64,000 bases of DNA. Source: Saxidomus purpurata (lineage: Eukaryota; Mollusca; Bivalvia; Venerida; Veneridae). Every line of letters begins with the position of its first letter. The first letter of the stretch is position 1. The notes beneath the pieces are model-generated. The model searched no databases. It saw nothing but the letters and a program-made list of their open reading frames with translations, and was not told the DNA's origin. The position numbers and the translations under genes were made by a program. The stretch covers positions 32,453,577 through 32,517,576 of the forward strand of contig JAFMSR010000003.1 of assembly GCA_022818135.1 (NCBI GenBank). Direction: 5' to 3'. Shown in pieces: positions 51,501-59,192 of the stretch.

Positions 51501-54500
51501 CACTTCCTAGTGTTGCATACCTCTACCAAGGCCACAGAATTTGGCTCCATGTATATTCATACCCAATAAAAATGCTGCAGAAATAAGGTCAGCAGAAAGA
51601 AAAAAGTCTAGAAGCAGGACATTGTTGGGTGTTTGCTAATAAAACAAAACTTTTATCAGTATAACAGCAAAACAAAATTCTGCTAACATAAGTATAAATA
51701 GGGAAGTGAATCATAAAAAAGTCAAAATCTATAACTACAGATTTAATTTTTGGAAATAAATGTTTGATACAAATTTACCCTGAACACTATTGCAAGATTT
51801 GATAAACTACCATAAGTGGTTACTGTGATAGTGCATGATAGTACCTTGCAGCAAAACTTTACCAAATTTTCAAAGTCAAACAAAGGGCAAAATTGCACTA
51901 AATTTATACAAGAGTTATCTGACTTGACTGTGTGACACCCCTAGAGACATTAACGAAGTTTCAAGTCAATATCATAAGTGGTTACCGAGATAGTGCAGAT
52001 AGTACCCAGCAGGCAAAACTTTAACCAAATATTTAAAAAGTCAAACAAGGGCCATAATTGTACTAAATTTTCAAGAGTATCTGCCTTGATTGTATGACAC
52101 CCCTAAAGACATGAACAAAGTTTCAAGTCAATATTAGAAGTGGTTACTGAGATATGTGCATGATAGTACCTAGCAGGCAAAACTTTAACCAAATTTTCAA
52201 AGTCAAACAAGGGCCATAATTTGTACTAAATTTTTTCAAGAGTTATCTGCCTTGATTGTATGACACCCTTAAAGACATGAACAAAGTTTCAAGTCAATAT
52301 CATAAGTGGTTAGTACTTAGCAGGCAAAACTTTAACCAAAGAAGCAACGCTGACGCCGACGCCGACGCACAAGTGACTGTAATAGCTCTCCATATTCTCC
52401 GAATAGTCGAGCTAAAAACGTTCCTTATTTTAATAAACAAAGAATTTTGAGCCAGCAGAACAAAAACACTCTTTCAGGACTAATAGTTTTACTCAAATGA
52501 AACGATATGTTTACTCTTTAATCATGTGTTTTTCAGTGTAATAACAGCTTCAATTAGTTCAAAAACAGGAAATAACAACTTTATAAGTTATCAATCACTG
52601 TTAGGACAAAACTAATTTGCAATTTAATTTTTTTTTTTTAAATTAATCTTTTATCAAAGAAAAATTCTGAAGAAACTCTGTGGTATTTTTGTTGGGAAGG
52701 GGAAAAAACATGCCAAAATGGCAATCATAAAGTGGAATTTAAAAAACTAACTAAAGGAGGATACATACTCATCAATTATTGCATCCTTGTCCCTGATGAT
52801 AGCATCTGCTGCGCTACGTATGTGATTTAACTGCTCGCTGGTATGATGACGTTCATGTGATGATAAACCATTGATGTCTTGATGTTGTGGTGATGTGGTG
52901 TCATGGGTATTATGATGTCGGAGACAACCTGTGTCATGACGGTTGTCATGGATACTGTGAGTATAATCTCGCAATGGTTTCTGAAAAACAGTGTTAGTTT
53001 TTAATTCATTATGACGCTAGTTCTTCACCCCATTAGTTAAAATGATTCTAAAATTTTGAAGATGACTGATAAAATCTTAAAATATAAATTGGTGTGCAGT
53101 ACAAACAAATTAATTCTGGATTGTTTCTGTATCTCCATAACTAATAGTTTGCTTAATACATAAAATATAAATTATTAATTCAGAGGACAGTTCATTGCTT
53201 TCCATTTGGCATTGATACAAATGGGTTTGTTTTTTTTACAAATGAGAAAGTTTTTTTTAACAAATGAGAAAGTTTTTTTTTACAAATGAGATTGTTTTTT
53301 TAAAACGCTGATAAATTGTACCAAGGGAGTAATCATTCTGAGAAATTTACTGCTATGGGTTGTCACTGATAATGTATTCGTGCTATAAAAAAAGGTATTG
53401 TGCAGACTTTAATGCATTGTGGTTTAATGAAATGGCATCAAAAGACAATGTCACAGAGTAGTGGCAGTACAAAATGGCAAAGTGAGACCTTGACCTTCAA
53501 CCTAGGGAACTGTGTTCTGTATCTGACACATTGCTTTACTGTGGTACATGTACATCCTACTGCTATTTTTTTAATATGATAACTTGCTTTATTGTGATGC
53601 TTTTATATTTTTAAATGTTTTGAATGTGATAACTTTCTTCACTGTGGTACATTGATTTTAGTGTAACAGTTATGAATATGATAACTTACTTTACTGTAGT
53701 ACATCTAATTGCTATGTTTTGTATGTGATAACTTGCTTTGCTGTGATACATTGATTTTAGTGTTTTGTCTGTGATAACTTGCTTTGCTGTGATACATTGA
53801 TTTTAGTGTTTTGTATGTGATAACTTGCTTTACTGTGACACATTGATTTTAGTGTTTTGTATGTGATAACTTGCTTCACTGTGATACACTGATTTTAGTG
53901 TTTTGTATGTGATAACTTGCTTTGCTGTGATACATTGATTTTAGTGTTTTGTATGTGATAACTTGCTTCACTGTGATACATTGATTTTAGTGTTTTGTAT
54001 GTGATAACTTGCTTTGCTGTGATACATTGATTTTAGTGTTTTGTATGTGATAACTTGCTTTGCTGTGATACATTGATTTTAGTGTTTTGTATGTGATAAC
54101 TTGCTTTGCTGTGATACATTGATTTTAGTGTTTTGTATGTGATAACTTGCTTTACTGTGATACATTGATTTTAGTGTTTTGTATGTGATAACTTGCTTTA
54201 CTGTGATACATTGATTTTAGTGTTTTGTATGTGATCACTCGCTTGCTGTATACATTATTTTGTGTTTTGTTTGTCACTTGCTTTGCTGGATACATTGATT
54301 TTAGGTTTTGTATGGATCACTTACTTTCTTATACATGATTTTAGTGTTTTGTATGTGATAACTTGCTTCACTGTATACATTGATTTTAGTGTTTTGTATG
54401 TGATAACTTGCTTCACTGTGATACATTGATTTTAGTGTTTTGTATGTGATAACTTGCTTCACTGTGATACATTGATTTTAGTGTTTTGTATGTGATAACT

Positions 54501-56408
54501 TGCTTCACTGTGATACATTGATTTTAGTGTTTTGTATGTGATAACTTGCTTTGCTGTTATACATTGATTTTAGTGTTTTGTATGTGGTAACTTGCTTTAC
54601 TGTGATACATTGATTTTAGTGTTTTGTATGTGATAACTTGCTTTGCTGTGATACATTGATTTTAGTGTTTTGTATGTGATAACTTGCTTTACTGTGATAC
54701 ATTGATTTTAGTGTTTTGTATGTGATTTATTGCTTCACTCTGGTACATTTATCTAGCAGAGTAACTCAAAATCGCTCAAAACATTACACACGGCACACAC
54801 AGATATACTGTATCTTCTGAGTCTCAATAAAAGTACAATACATTAAGAACAAAAAAAACCTGCCAAATCTGTTATAAGCTGTGCTAAAACAGATTTTGTT
54901 CCATAATTTGATGTGAAACTGCGATTTACAGGTTTTTCTCATGCAAAACTTCCATAAATAGGATTAATTTCAGAAAAAAAGATGTTTGTTTCAGACAAGT
55001 TGTCTGTATAAAATCTGACATTAAAATAGAAAGCAAATCACTGTTTCCAATAGAGACAGAAGCTCTCAGATTATAATTACATTAAACACTTTGTTCGTAG
55101 AACCAGTTGTAGGTTAAGAAACACTAAAAAAATTAATGACATAGATTTTCCGTGACATATTAGGCATATGTGTTGCATTTCTAGTATTTGAACTTGAAAA
55201 TATACTTTTTTATGTGAAAATGAAAGTAAGAACTGACTGTTTCCATTAAGGCTGAGGTCACACTAAGGGACTTGGATAGTTCCCAACTAGTACCTGATTT
55301 TTTTTTAGGAGAACTCCTATGAGGTGAATCTGTACATTTAAAACATTTCCTGCGGTCAATTTATACATATAGAAACCTAATTAACCTACATCGCATTTTG
55401 TTTACAAAGTCATACTTACTGTTGTTTGACTTAAATACCTTACCTCATTATGATATGAAGGTTTCAATACAAGTCTGTTGTGCTCTGGCACAGTTGGATT
55501 TCTCTGTTTCTGTTGCCAGTGAGTCAGATCACTCGCTTTATTTCTCTGTAAATGTAACTTTGTGTCTCTGTGTGGTAAAGTTGTTTCAGCAATATCACCA
55601 TGATACATTTCTGGTGATACAAAATTTGACCGGACATCATCATCATCATTACCCTGCCGTAGATGATCATCATCCACTTCATGAATAGCCTTGTCCTTGT
55701 GTTGAGGAACAGCTTCCTCTTCGTCCATGCTCTGACCTGTCATGCCACTTTCCCATTTTTGATATTTTTCAAGATTTGGTTCACTTTTTGACATAAGTCT
55801 ATATTCTGCTAAATGTTCATGTCTATTGCGATCATCAAATATCGCGTGATTGTCGTTGTACCTGAGATATTCCGAAGCAGGAAGGTGGCTTTTTGTTGGT
55901 GAGTTAAAAAGTTCCTCATTCTGAGATCGTGACTGACTATGTGACGTATCAGGACTAGGAATCTCAAGTTCAAAATCACTTGACTTTGCACCGTGTCGTC
56001 TAAAGCTCATTCCGCTGTCACTAGAATAATCGGTTGTCCGTCTATTGACCGGACCTCTTCCAGAATCACTTGAGTAGTCAGTAGCTCTGTGTGCCGAGCT
56101 CCTGTACGGTTCAAGATCGAACTCTCGACCAACAAACCCATAAGTTTTGTCGCTGTAACCATTTTCTTGTCGTAATGATTTATCAGATTGAAGAGTTCCA
56201 AAATTAGAATCTAATGTCGAATTGAAGCTTGCATTTGATGCTACTCCATACTTGGAAGGTTGGTAGGTATTTGAATAGCCACTTTGTGTGCTTGCTCTAC
56301 TCAATGATGAGGTGTTGTGTCGCTGGTTAGTATAATGGCTTGAGTGACCAGATGCTCCAGGGAATCTACTTGAATATGATGTAAAAGAAGGCTGAGTGCT
56401 ACTCCATC
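33413..56408 (-). CDS. CEP85: CEP85/CEP85L-like centrosomal coiled-coil protein, 11 exons, 5'-incomplete
   Basis: Eleven minus-strand exons (55444-56408, 52769-52980, 50194-50314, 49817-49911, 49436-49514, 48118-48270, 47373-47493, 46470-46657, 35141-35311, 34018-34237, 33413-33585) join in one frame into about 831 residues plus stop. The first 320 are Ser/Asp-rich and disordered; from residue about 380 nearly all is heptad coiled coil; the end is a conserved block (SLVQICVQQAEGKDPNISLL, then KYAKDMGDN). From family memory, this order and the C-terminal block match CEP85/CEP85L, vertebrate centrosomal proteins of about 760-805 residues. CEP85 is reported to bind STIL and support PLK4 activation and to restrain NEK2; CEP85L acts in the pericentriolar material. 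The start methionine is not visible because the first coding exon has an open 5' phase and lies 125 bases from the N gap. The CEP85 versus CEP85L choice is open; invertebrates may have one gene. Confidence 0.72.
34018..34237 (-). CDS. CEP85: CEP85-like exon J, conserved C-terminal block
   Basis: Acceptor TCTTGTTCTTAG and donor GTATGT. It reads FANKNQDLMDEGLMLKEQLK, then the block SFCFSELQSLVQICVQQAEG KDPNISLLLG, which is my main reason for the CEP85 call. It ends with one base of an Ala codon completed by the last exon. Confidence 0.78.
35141..35311 (-). CDS. CEP85: CEP85-like exon I, coiled coil
   Basis: Acceptor CACCATTGTAG and donor GTAGAT. It is 57 codons at phase 0 on both sides: LLEMNHRRLRQLEAKHQTDM onward, ending EEQVAKLKRSVKE. 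It follows an 11-kb intron containing the retroelement. Confidence 0.75.
38307..38739 (+). repeat. Split direct repeat A1
   Basis: 433 bp, matching A2 (42850-43281, 432 bp) apart from one 2-base and one 1-base indel and one or two substitutions. It starts ATTTTGTTTATGTAATAAAC and contains two dyads: TGTTTAT-GTA-ATAAACA (38311-38327) and GTTTAT-A-ATAAAC (38330-38342). Confidence 0.9.
38311..38342. promoter_or_regulatory. Paired GTTTAT dyads at the element terminus, candidate recombinase sites
   Basis: Two adjacent perfect inverted repeats of GTTTAT/ATAAAC lie within 36 bases of the 5' junction. They recur at the start of A2, and a GTTTATACC half site lies about 50 bases from the end of each B repeat. 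Position and symmetry fit tyrosine-recombinase binding; this is inference. Confidence 0.45.
38900..39361 (+). pseudogene. gag-like ORF, N-terminal part (SAP-like), frameshifted
   Basis: It starts ATGGCGGCTAGACGATCC. Residues 14-50 (NDIENWTNNQLREALQKKGI, then a Lys-Leu-Tyr end) fit an SAP-like helix-turn-helix DNA-binding motif. A Ser/Thr-rich linker follows. The frame closes at 39359 while homologous-looking sequence continues in another frame from 39330, so an indel of about one base near 39345 has split the protein. Confidence 0.65.
39330..40175 (+). pseudogene. gag-like ORF, C-terminal part with Cys/His zinc-binding cluster
   Basis: It continues the upstream frame after a shift. A helical capsid-like region (residues 60-170, with KKRLTIEQFRVAFGKYRRIM) is followed by CNNFNAASGCNRRMCTRFHG and CSSCMSQNHSRLMC. 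This C-x-FN-x-GC...C...H-x-C-x2-C...H...C arrangement is the one I associate with gag proteins of DIRS/Ngaro elements. Ends TGA at 40173. Probably the RNA/DNA-binding structural protein when intact. Confidence 0.65.
40293..41021 (+). pseudogene. Reverse-transcriptase fragment fused to recombinase N-domain by internal deletion
   Basis: Residues 30-110 look like the start of a DIRS-order RT (FRVSPIGVAEGKYSGKKRLI, then VDLSSPHDD and SYVRVDDAIQAI). At about 40615 the frame passes directly to DAEISHSSAKRQFTSGK and then a recombinase core-binding domain (SLSDNTKEVYATGLKQYRTF). The catalytic RT palm and RNase H are missing. The frame ends at TGA 41019, just before the normal link into the catalytic domain. 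Confidence 0.7.
41136..41684 (+). pseudogene. Tyrosine recombinase catalytic domain
   Basis: It has the C-terminal catalytic signature: FFGFLRCGEF (first Arg), GHSLRIGAATT (His-x-x-Arg), LGRWSSDCYTRYI (Trp in the second His position, then the nucleophile candidate Tyr). The protein ends QISMSKLN with TAG at 41682. Between 41019 and 41136 the reading switches frame and meets TGATGA (about 41121), so it is not expressible as one protein with the upstream part. In intact relatives this enzyme inserts the element through a circular intermediate. Confidence 0.78.
41882..42384 (+). repeat. Array of about 12 mini-hairpins with co-varying stems
   Basis: Repeated 16-18 base modules have the form stem - GCCATCGT - stem. 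Stems come in three matched types: AGCCT/AGGCT (42100-42117, 42225-42240, 42348-42365), (A)GTCT/AGAC(T) (42127-42142, 42146-42161, 42243-42260, 42368-42383) and AGCCC/GGGCT (42178-42195, 42276-42293). More diverged ones lie at 41882-41900, 42197-42213 and 42295-42330. The array sits between the recombinase stop codon and B1. Confidence 0.85.
42603..42849 (+). repeat. Split direct repeat B1
   Basis: 247 bp, identical in length and, as far as I can see, in sequence to B2 (43365-43611). Starts GGCATTCGGCTATTTGAAAT and ends GAAGTTGAGTATAAA, directly abutting A2. Confidence 0.9.
42850..43281 (+). repeat. Split direct repeat A2
   Basis: The second copy of A1, joined head-on to B1 without spacer, as expected when the element's two ends meet in a circle. 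Confidence 0.9.
43365..43611 (+). repeat. Split direct repeat B2, 3' end of the retroelement
   Basis: The second copy of B1. The next base, 43612, resumes the host 146-bp unit exactly where the left flank stopped (GGCAATAA | CTCTGTAATTAG). An 83-bp pyrimidine-rich spacer (43282-43364) lies between A2 and B2. Confidence 0.9.
44119..46469. other. Intron sequence, no feature seen
   Basis: AT-rich. The plus-strand frames at 45603-45951 have no family resemblance. Confidence 0.45.
46470..46657 (-). CDS. CEP85: CEP85-like exon H, coiled coil; 5' splice choice uncertain
   Basis: Donor GTAGGT after ...QDLQKAKK at phase 0. An acceptor at 46657 (TTAAAAG, poor pyrimidine tract) joins the preceding exon in frame as ELE-VDKTDEITGKQQQLAN. 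A much better-looking acceptor 23 bases upstream (TTGTTCATTTAG before 46680) would break the frame with exon G as drawn. Either the weak site is used or a small exon of length 1 modulo 3 has been missed. Confidence 0.65.
47373..47493 (-). CDS. CEP85: CEP85-like exon G, coiled coil, after the AT-AC intron
   Basis: It starts at 47493 directly after the AC acceptor: LASCNEENELKTAQIADLEE, then KLQDLTQQLSDRDTTIYELE. Donor GTAAAT at 47372; it leaves with one base (G) of a split codon. Confidence 0.72.
47494..48117 (-). other. U12-type AT-AC intron of the CEP85-like gene
   Basis: On the minus strand the intron begins ATATCCTTT, an exact match to the minor-spliceosome AT-AC donor. It ends TTCTTTAAC-TGTTCTCC-AC: a branch-site motif one base from the TTCCTTAAC consensus, with the branch A 11 bases before the AC end. 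Removing it joins GAT to CTT at phase 0 (NAED | LASCNEENELK) and keeps the coiled coil open. A SINE lies inside (47580-47760). Confidence 0.78.
47580..47760 (+). mobile_element. tRNA-derived SINE inside the AT-AC intron
   Basis: The head has GGATAAGGTGTCTGCCACTC and a B-box-like GGTTCGAGCCCCACT (about 47637). The body has TGTACTGGTTTTTCCAGGAA (about 47665), shared with 11075-11275. The tail ends near AAATAAATCTG. Confidence 0.6.
48118..48270 (-). CDS. CEP85: CEP85-like exon F, bounded 3' by an AT-AC donor
   Basis: Acceptor GTAATATTTCAG. The 51 codons start LLGKDEEMGEWKRKHTELTK and end YLADLPTLEEFTKNAED. No GT donor exists before the frame closes at TGA. Instead the exon runs straight into ATATCCTTTTT, a perfect U12-type AT-AC 5' splice site, at phase 0. 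Confidence 0.75.
48610..49060 (+). mobile_element. Short copy of the 146-bp tandem-core element
   Basis: It begins TTATCACTAAATGTGATTAA TACCC, has about two units (TGCTCCGGACAAGGAA at 48822 and 48971) and ends GACCGACCGACCAACCACCA, CCTATATACCCCCTTAAACT. Located in an intron of the CEP85-like gene. Confidence 0.7.
49436..49514 (-). CDS. CEP85: CEP85-like exon E, coiled coil
   Basis: Acceptor ATATCATTCAG and donor GTAAAT. One base completes Gly, then GVEHEVVQLKAALRKSQPNM and AEMKEK, ending at phase 0. Confidence 0.72.
49817..49911 (-). CDS. CEP85: CEP85-like exon D, coiled coil
   Basis: Acceptor TTTCTTTTTACAG and donor GTATGT. It enters at phase 0 (DLEFRNAELRAELGKLKIQK) and ends with two bases of a Gly codon completed by the next exon. 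Confidence 0.75.
50194..50314 (-). CDS. CEP85: CEP85-like exon C, coiled coil
   Basis: Acceptor TTTTTTCCTTGCAG and donor GTATGA. The first base completes the split Glu codon; the rest is LKDSVVGQEEMIKELENKLR and onward, ending TFTKMQ at phase 0. Confidence 0.75.
50315..51624. other. Intron sequence, no feature seen
   Basis: Part of the intron between exons B and C. No repeat or exon is recognised before the element at 51625. Confidence 0.45.
51625..52418 (+). mobile_element. 5'-truncated CAAGAGCTGTC-family element
   Basis: It matches the 3971-5153 copy from GGGTGTTTGCTAATAAAACA to the 3' end ATAGTCGAGCTAAAAACG, with about three 166-bp units. The first units carry many single-base deletions relative to the other copy. 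The 5' terminus is absent. Confidence 0.7.
52769..52980 (-). CDS. CEP85: CEP85-like exon B, His-rich linker into coiled coil
   Basis: Acceptor GTTTTTCAG and donor GTATGT. It starts at phase 0 (KPLRDYTHSIHDNRHDTG) and ends with two bases of a Glu codon. The middle is unusually His/Asp/Thr-rich (about 15 His in 70 residues). The end (ADAIIRDKDAIIDE) begins the coiled coil. Confidence 0.75.
53572..54750. repeat. 46-bp minisatellite in the first visible intron
   Basis: About 25 copies of GTGATAACTTGCTTTGCTGT GATACATTGATTTTAGTGTT TTGTAT (46 bp), alternating among GCTTTGC, GCTTTAC and GCTTCAC. The first two or three units and a patch at 54235-54345 are strongly degraded with many single-base losses; the rest are nearly uniform. 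46 is not a multiple of 3 and no frame is held open. Confidence 0.93.
54751..55443. other. Intron sequence, no feature seen
   Basis: Between the 46-bp array and exon A of the CEP85-like gene. Nothing recognised. Confidence 0.45.
55444..56408 (-). CDS. CEP85: CEP85-like exon A (first visible), disordered N-terminal region
   Basis: Acceptor TTTCTTTTCTTCAG precedes 56408 and donor GTAAGG follows 55444. The exon enters with two bases of a split codon and leaves at phase 0. The 321 codons are rich in Ser, Asp, Arg and His, with a duplicated TDYSSDSG motif and a run of four Asp residues (QGNDDDDVRS). No coiled coil. Such tails carry phosphorylation sites in centrosomal proteins; that is inference. 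The upstream exon is missing, probably in or beyond the gap. Confidence 0.75.
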
Positions 56409-56532
56409 CTGAAGAAAAGAAACTGCTTCTTATACATACATGTACATCGATTCATTGAATTGTACTTCACAAATACACATCCCAAGAATTTTTCTACTTT
56501 TTTACCTTTTTTTCAGTTTGCAATTATCATTT

Positions 56533-57032
56533 NNNNNNNNNNNNNNNNNNNNNNNNNNNNNNNNNNNNNNNNNNNNNNNNNNNNNNNNNNNNNNNNNNNN
56601 NNNNNNNNNNNNNNNNNNNNNNNNNNNNNNNNNNNNNNNNNNNNNNNNNNNNNNNNNNNNNNNNNNNNNNNNNNNNNNNNNNNNNNNNNNNNNNNNNNNN
56701 NNNNNNNNNNNNNNNNNNNNNNNNNNNNNNNNNNNNNNNNNNNNNNNNNNNNNNNNNNNNNNNNNNNNNNNNNNNNNNNNNNNNNNNNNNNNNNNNNNNN
56801 NNNNNNNNNNNNNNNNNNNNNNNNNNNNNNNNNNNNNNNNNNNNNNNNNNNNNNNNNNNNNNNNNNNNNNNNNNNNNNNNNNNNNNNNNNNNNNNNNNNN
56901 NNNNNNNNNNNNNNNNNNNNNNNNNNNNNNNNNNNNNNNNNNNNNNNNNNNNNNNNNNNNNNNNNNNNNNNNNNNNNNNNNNNNNNNNNNNNNNNNNNNN
57001 NNNNNNNNNNNNNNNNNNNNNNNNNNNNNNNN
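56533..57032. other. Assembly gap, 500 Ns
   Basis: Exactly 500 unknown bases, a conventional placeholder length, so the true gap size is unknown. It lies 125 bases upstream (minus strand) of the first visible CEP85-like exon and may hide the start codon exon. Frames running through it are artefacts. Confidence 0.98.
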
Positions 57033-58411
57033 TACAACATTCGTGAATTTTGACATGATAATGGGAATGAATCTAGTGTGCACTTGATTTTTCTTATTCG
57101 GCTGATCCCTTTACACGTGCGTAATGTTTGCTCGTGAGAATTGTTGAAAATTGTAGACCTACAATTTTCAAGTACAGACGCACACGGCAAATATGTTGCA
57201 AAAGCATGGTGTGCTTTTAAAACGTAAATGGGCGACCGCGTTAAATAGTACGTCGACTTGTTTATTTCCCAATTAGTTATTCCTGATCTGATAAAAACTA
57301 ACATTTGATTTCTGTAGGTTTTTTTAAGTTGAGAAATAGCACCGTTTCCTTTTCAGAATATCAATAGATTTTACATACTCTAGTCAACGCTCCATGGTGT
57401 TGAATGTCGTAAAAAGAATGTGGTTTTTCAGTTTCAAACCATATGGTCAAATATATTTTTCCTTCAAAATTACAGCTGGATTGTAACACTGTCCACATTG
57501 CTTGAAATTATAATTAACATTAAGAAGAAATAAGGATTTAATGTGGTAAAAAACTTTTCCATTTTTGCAGTAGAATAATACCTGTTAAATTTTACAGATG
57601 GTGTCATTTAATACTCTGCACACCGATCAAACCTTGCGTGTTTTTTTCTTCTCTTTTTGTTAATGTAATAATTAGTTTATTTCTTCAGGGTGAAATGAAA
57701 GACAAAAGATTCGAGGGATCAGACAACCTGGTTTTATCTGTGTATTTTGAATCTGGAAGAAACCTATAAAATGACACTAAATTCAGCGGAGCGAATGCTT
57801 GCCTTTCACTCGAGACAAAGAAAAATGTGAAACAAAATAAAATACCCCGTGCAAGTGCTTCGAAATAAAAATGCATGCAAAGTGAATCTTTTATGTGTTG
57901 CACATTAACATCAAAAGCTAAATAATATTATTGATAATTATACTGAAAATTTCATGGATCGTCGCTATAAAGACGATATCATGTATATCCGGTTTCAATG
58001 AAAGGTTTTGCCTTGTTATTAACAAAAACTGAAGATTCTCACCCAGTTTGTATTTTAATGTAAAATAAAACCCAATATACAACGTTTTAAAGATCATGAT
58101 AAATATTACGTAATGTCCGGCCATAAAACTTATCTATGGCCTGAAGCAGTTAGATAAATCATTCGGAAGTGTTCGGCCAGCATTACGGAAGCAACCGAGC
58201 TCCGATCGTAAAAATAAGATTATATACCTGTTAAACAAAACCTTAAAAAAGACCATTCTCTTCTTTCTTTATTTTTATATAAAATATATCACTTAAATGT
58301 AGAATGATTGTTTTATTCAATCCCGTTTGTGATTCTAAAATAAGTGTTATAGTTTTTTAACAAATTGAAGATAAACTGCAAAATTTTCACTTAAAATTGT
58401 CACATTTTGGG

Positions 58412-58440
58412 CGTTTTACTATATATTATATAGTAAAACG
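58412..58440. repeat. Perfect 13-bp dyad with 3-bp centre
   Basis: CGTTTTACTATAT, then ATT, then ATATAGTAAAACG. It is flanked 70-100 bases away on both sides by direct copies of ATCCCGTTTGTGATTCTAAA or its near variant. Confidence 0.85.
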
Positions 58441-58741
58441 ACGGGTAGAGTTTTTAAGTTAAAAAAAGACCAAACAAATAAAGTCTCAGAACAATAAAAC
58501 AATATTCATTAAAAAGGGGAAATGTTATATTTTATCATCCCGTTTGTGATTTTAAAATAACTTTATCAGTTAAAATGTTATCGCAAGTTAATGACAACGC
58601 TCCTATATAAACCTATAGTAAATTTGTGGCGTGTATTGGCCCTGGCTGTGAGACTTTTTCTGCCACATGCCGTTTTTATTCGAAATTTATTTTCATCCAG
58701 TCATATCAATATTTTTGTTGGTCATTTTCTGTTTCAATTAA

Positions 58742-58798
58742 TGATAATAATGATGATGATGATGATGATGATGATGATAATAATAATAATAATAATAA
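58742..58798. repeat. Microsatellite (GAT)n(AAT)n
   Basis: About nine GAT triplets run into about eight AAT triplets. Confidence 0.95.
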
Positions 58799-59101
58799 AA
58801 CAGGTTATCGGCTTTGGTTTTTGTTACTAAATACATCAAAGCATACTTAAATATTTTTTTCTTTTGAAATGATAAAATAACATGAAAAACAACAACAAAA
58901 TAAAATTATATGTACAATCTTTTTGATATTATCAAATAGAACATATTATTATACATAAAAGTTTTGTTTGAAGGCTTGTTATCAATATGTTTTGTTGTGG
59001 TTTCAACACGAACTTATTTAAATATAATTTGGGGTATTTAGTGATCGAAATATGCGCTAAAGACATAAAATGTGTTTAGTCTCGTTGTCATTTTTCTGCA
59101 G

Positions 59102-59192
59102 TAACTGATCTGATTCGCCAGTACTGTTTTGATGGGTTTACACGTAATGAAATCCTGTGTCTTCTTCATAGCAAACATTCGATCACGCTAAG
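59102..59192 (+). CDS. Integrase-like exon 1
   Basis: Acceptor TCATTTTTCTGCAG and donor GTAAGT. Encodes TDLIRQYCFDGFTRNEILCL LHSKHSITL and leaves two bases (AG). It enters with two bases of a split codon, so an upstream exon exists. Confidence 0.7.

Larger units (their letters stand above)
57033..59101. other. Region between the two genes
   Basis: I see no supported exon. It should contain the 5' end of the CEP85-like gene (minus) and possibly upstream exons of the integrase-like gene (plus). A 13-bp dyad (58412-58440), a 25-base direct repeat (about 58318 and 58538) and a trinucleotide microsatellite lie here. Confidence 0.4.

Noticed and set aside
56440..57304. Frames running through the N gap
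   Set aside because: The residues are unknown and the flanks show no exon character.
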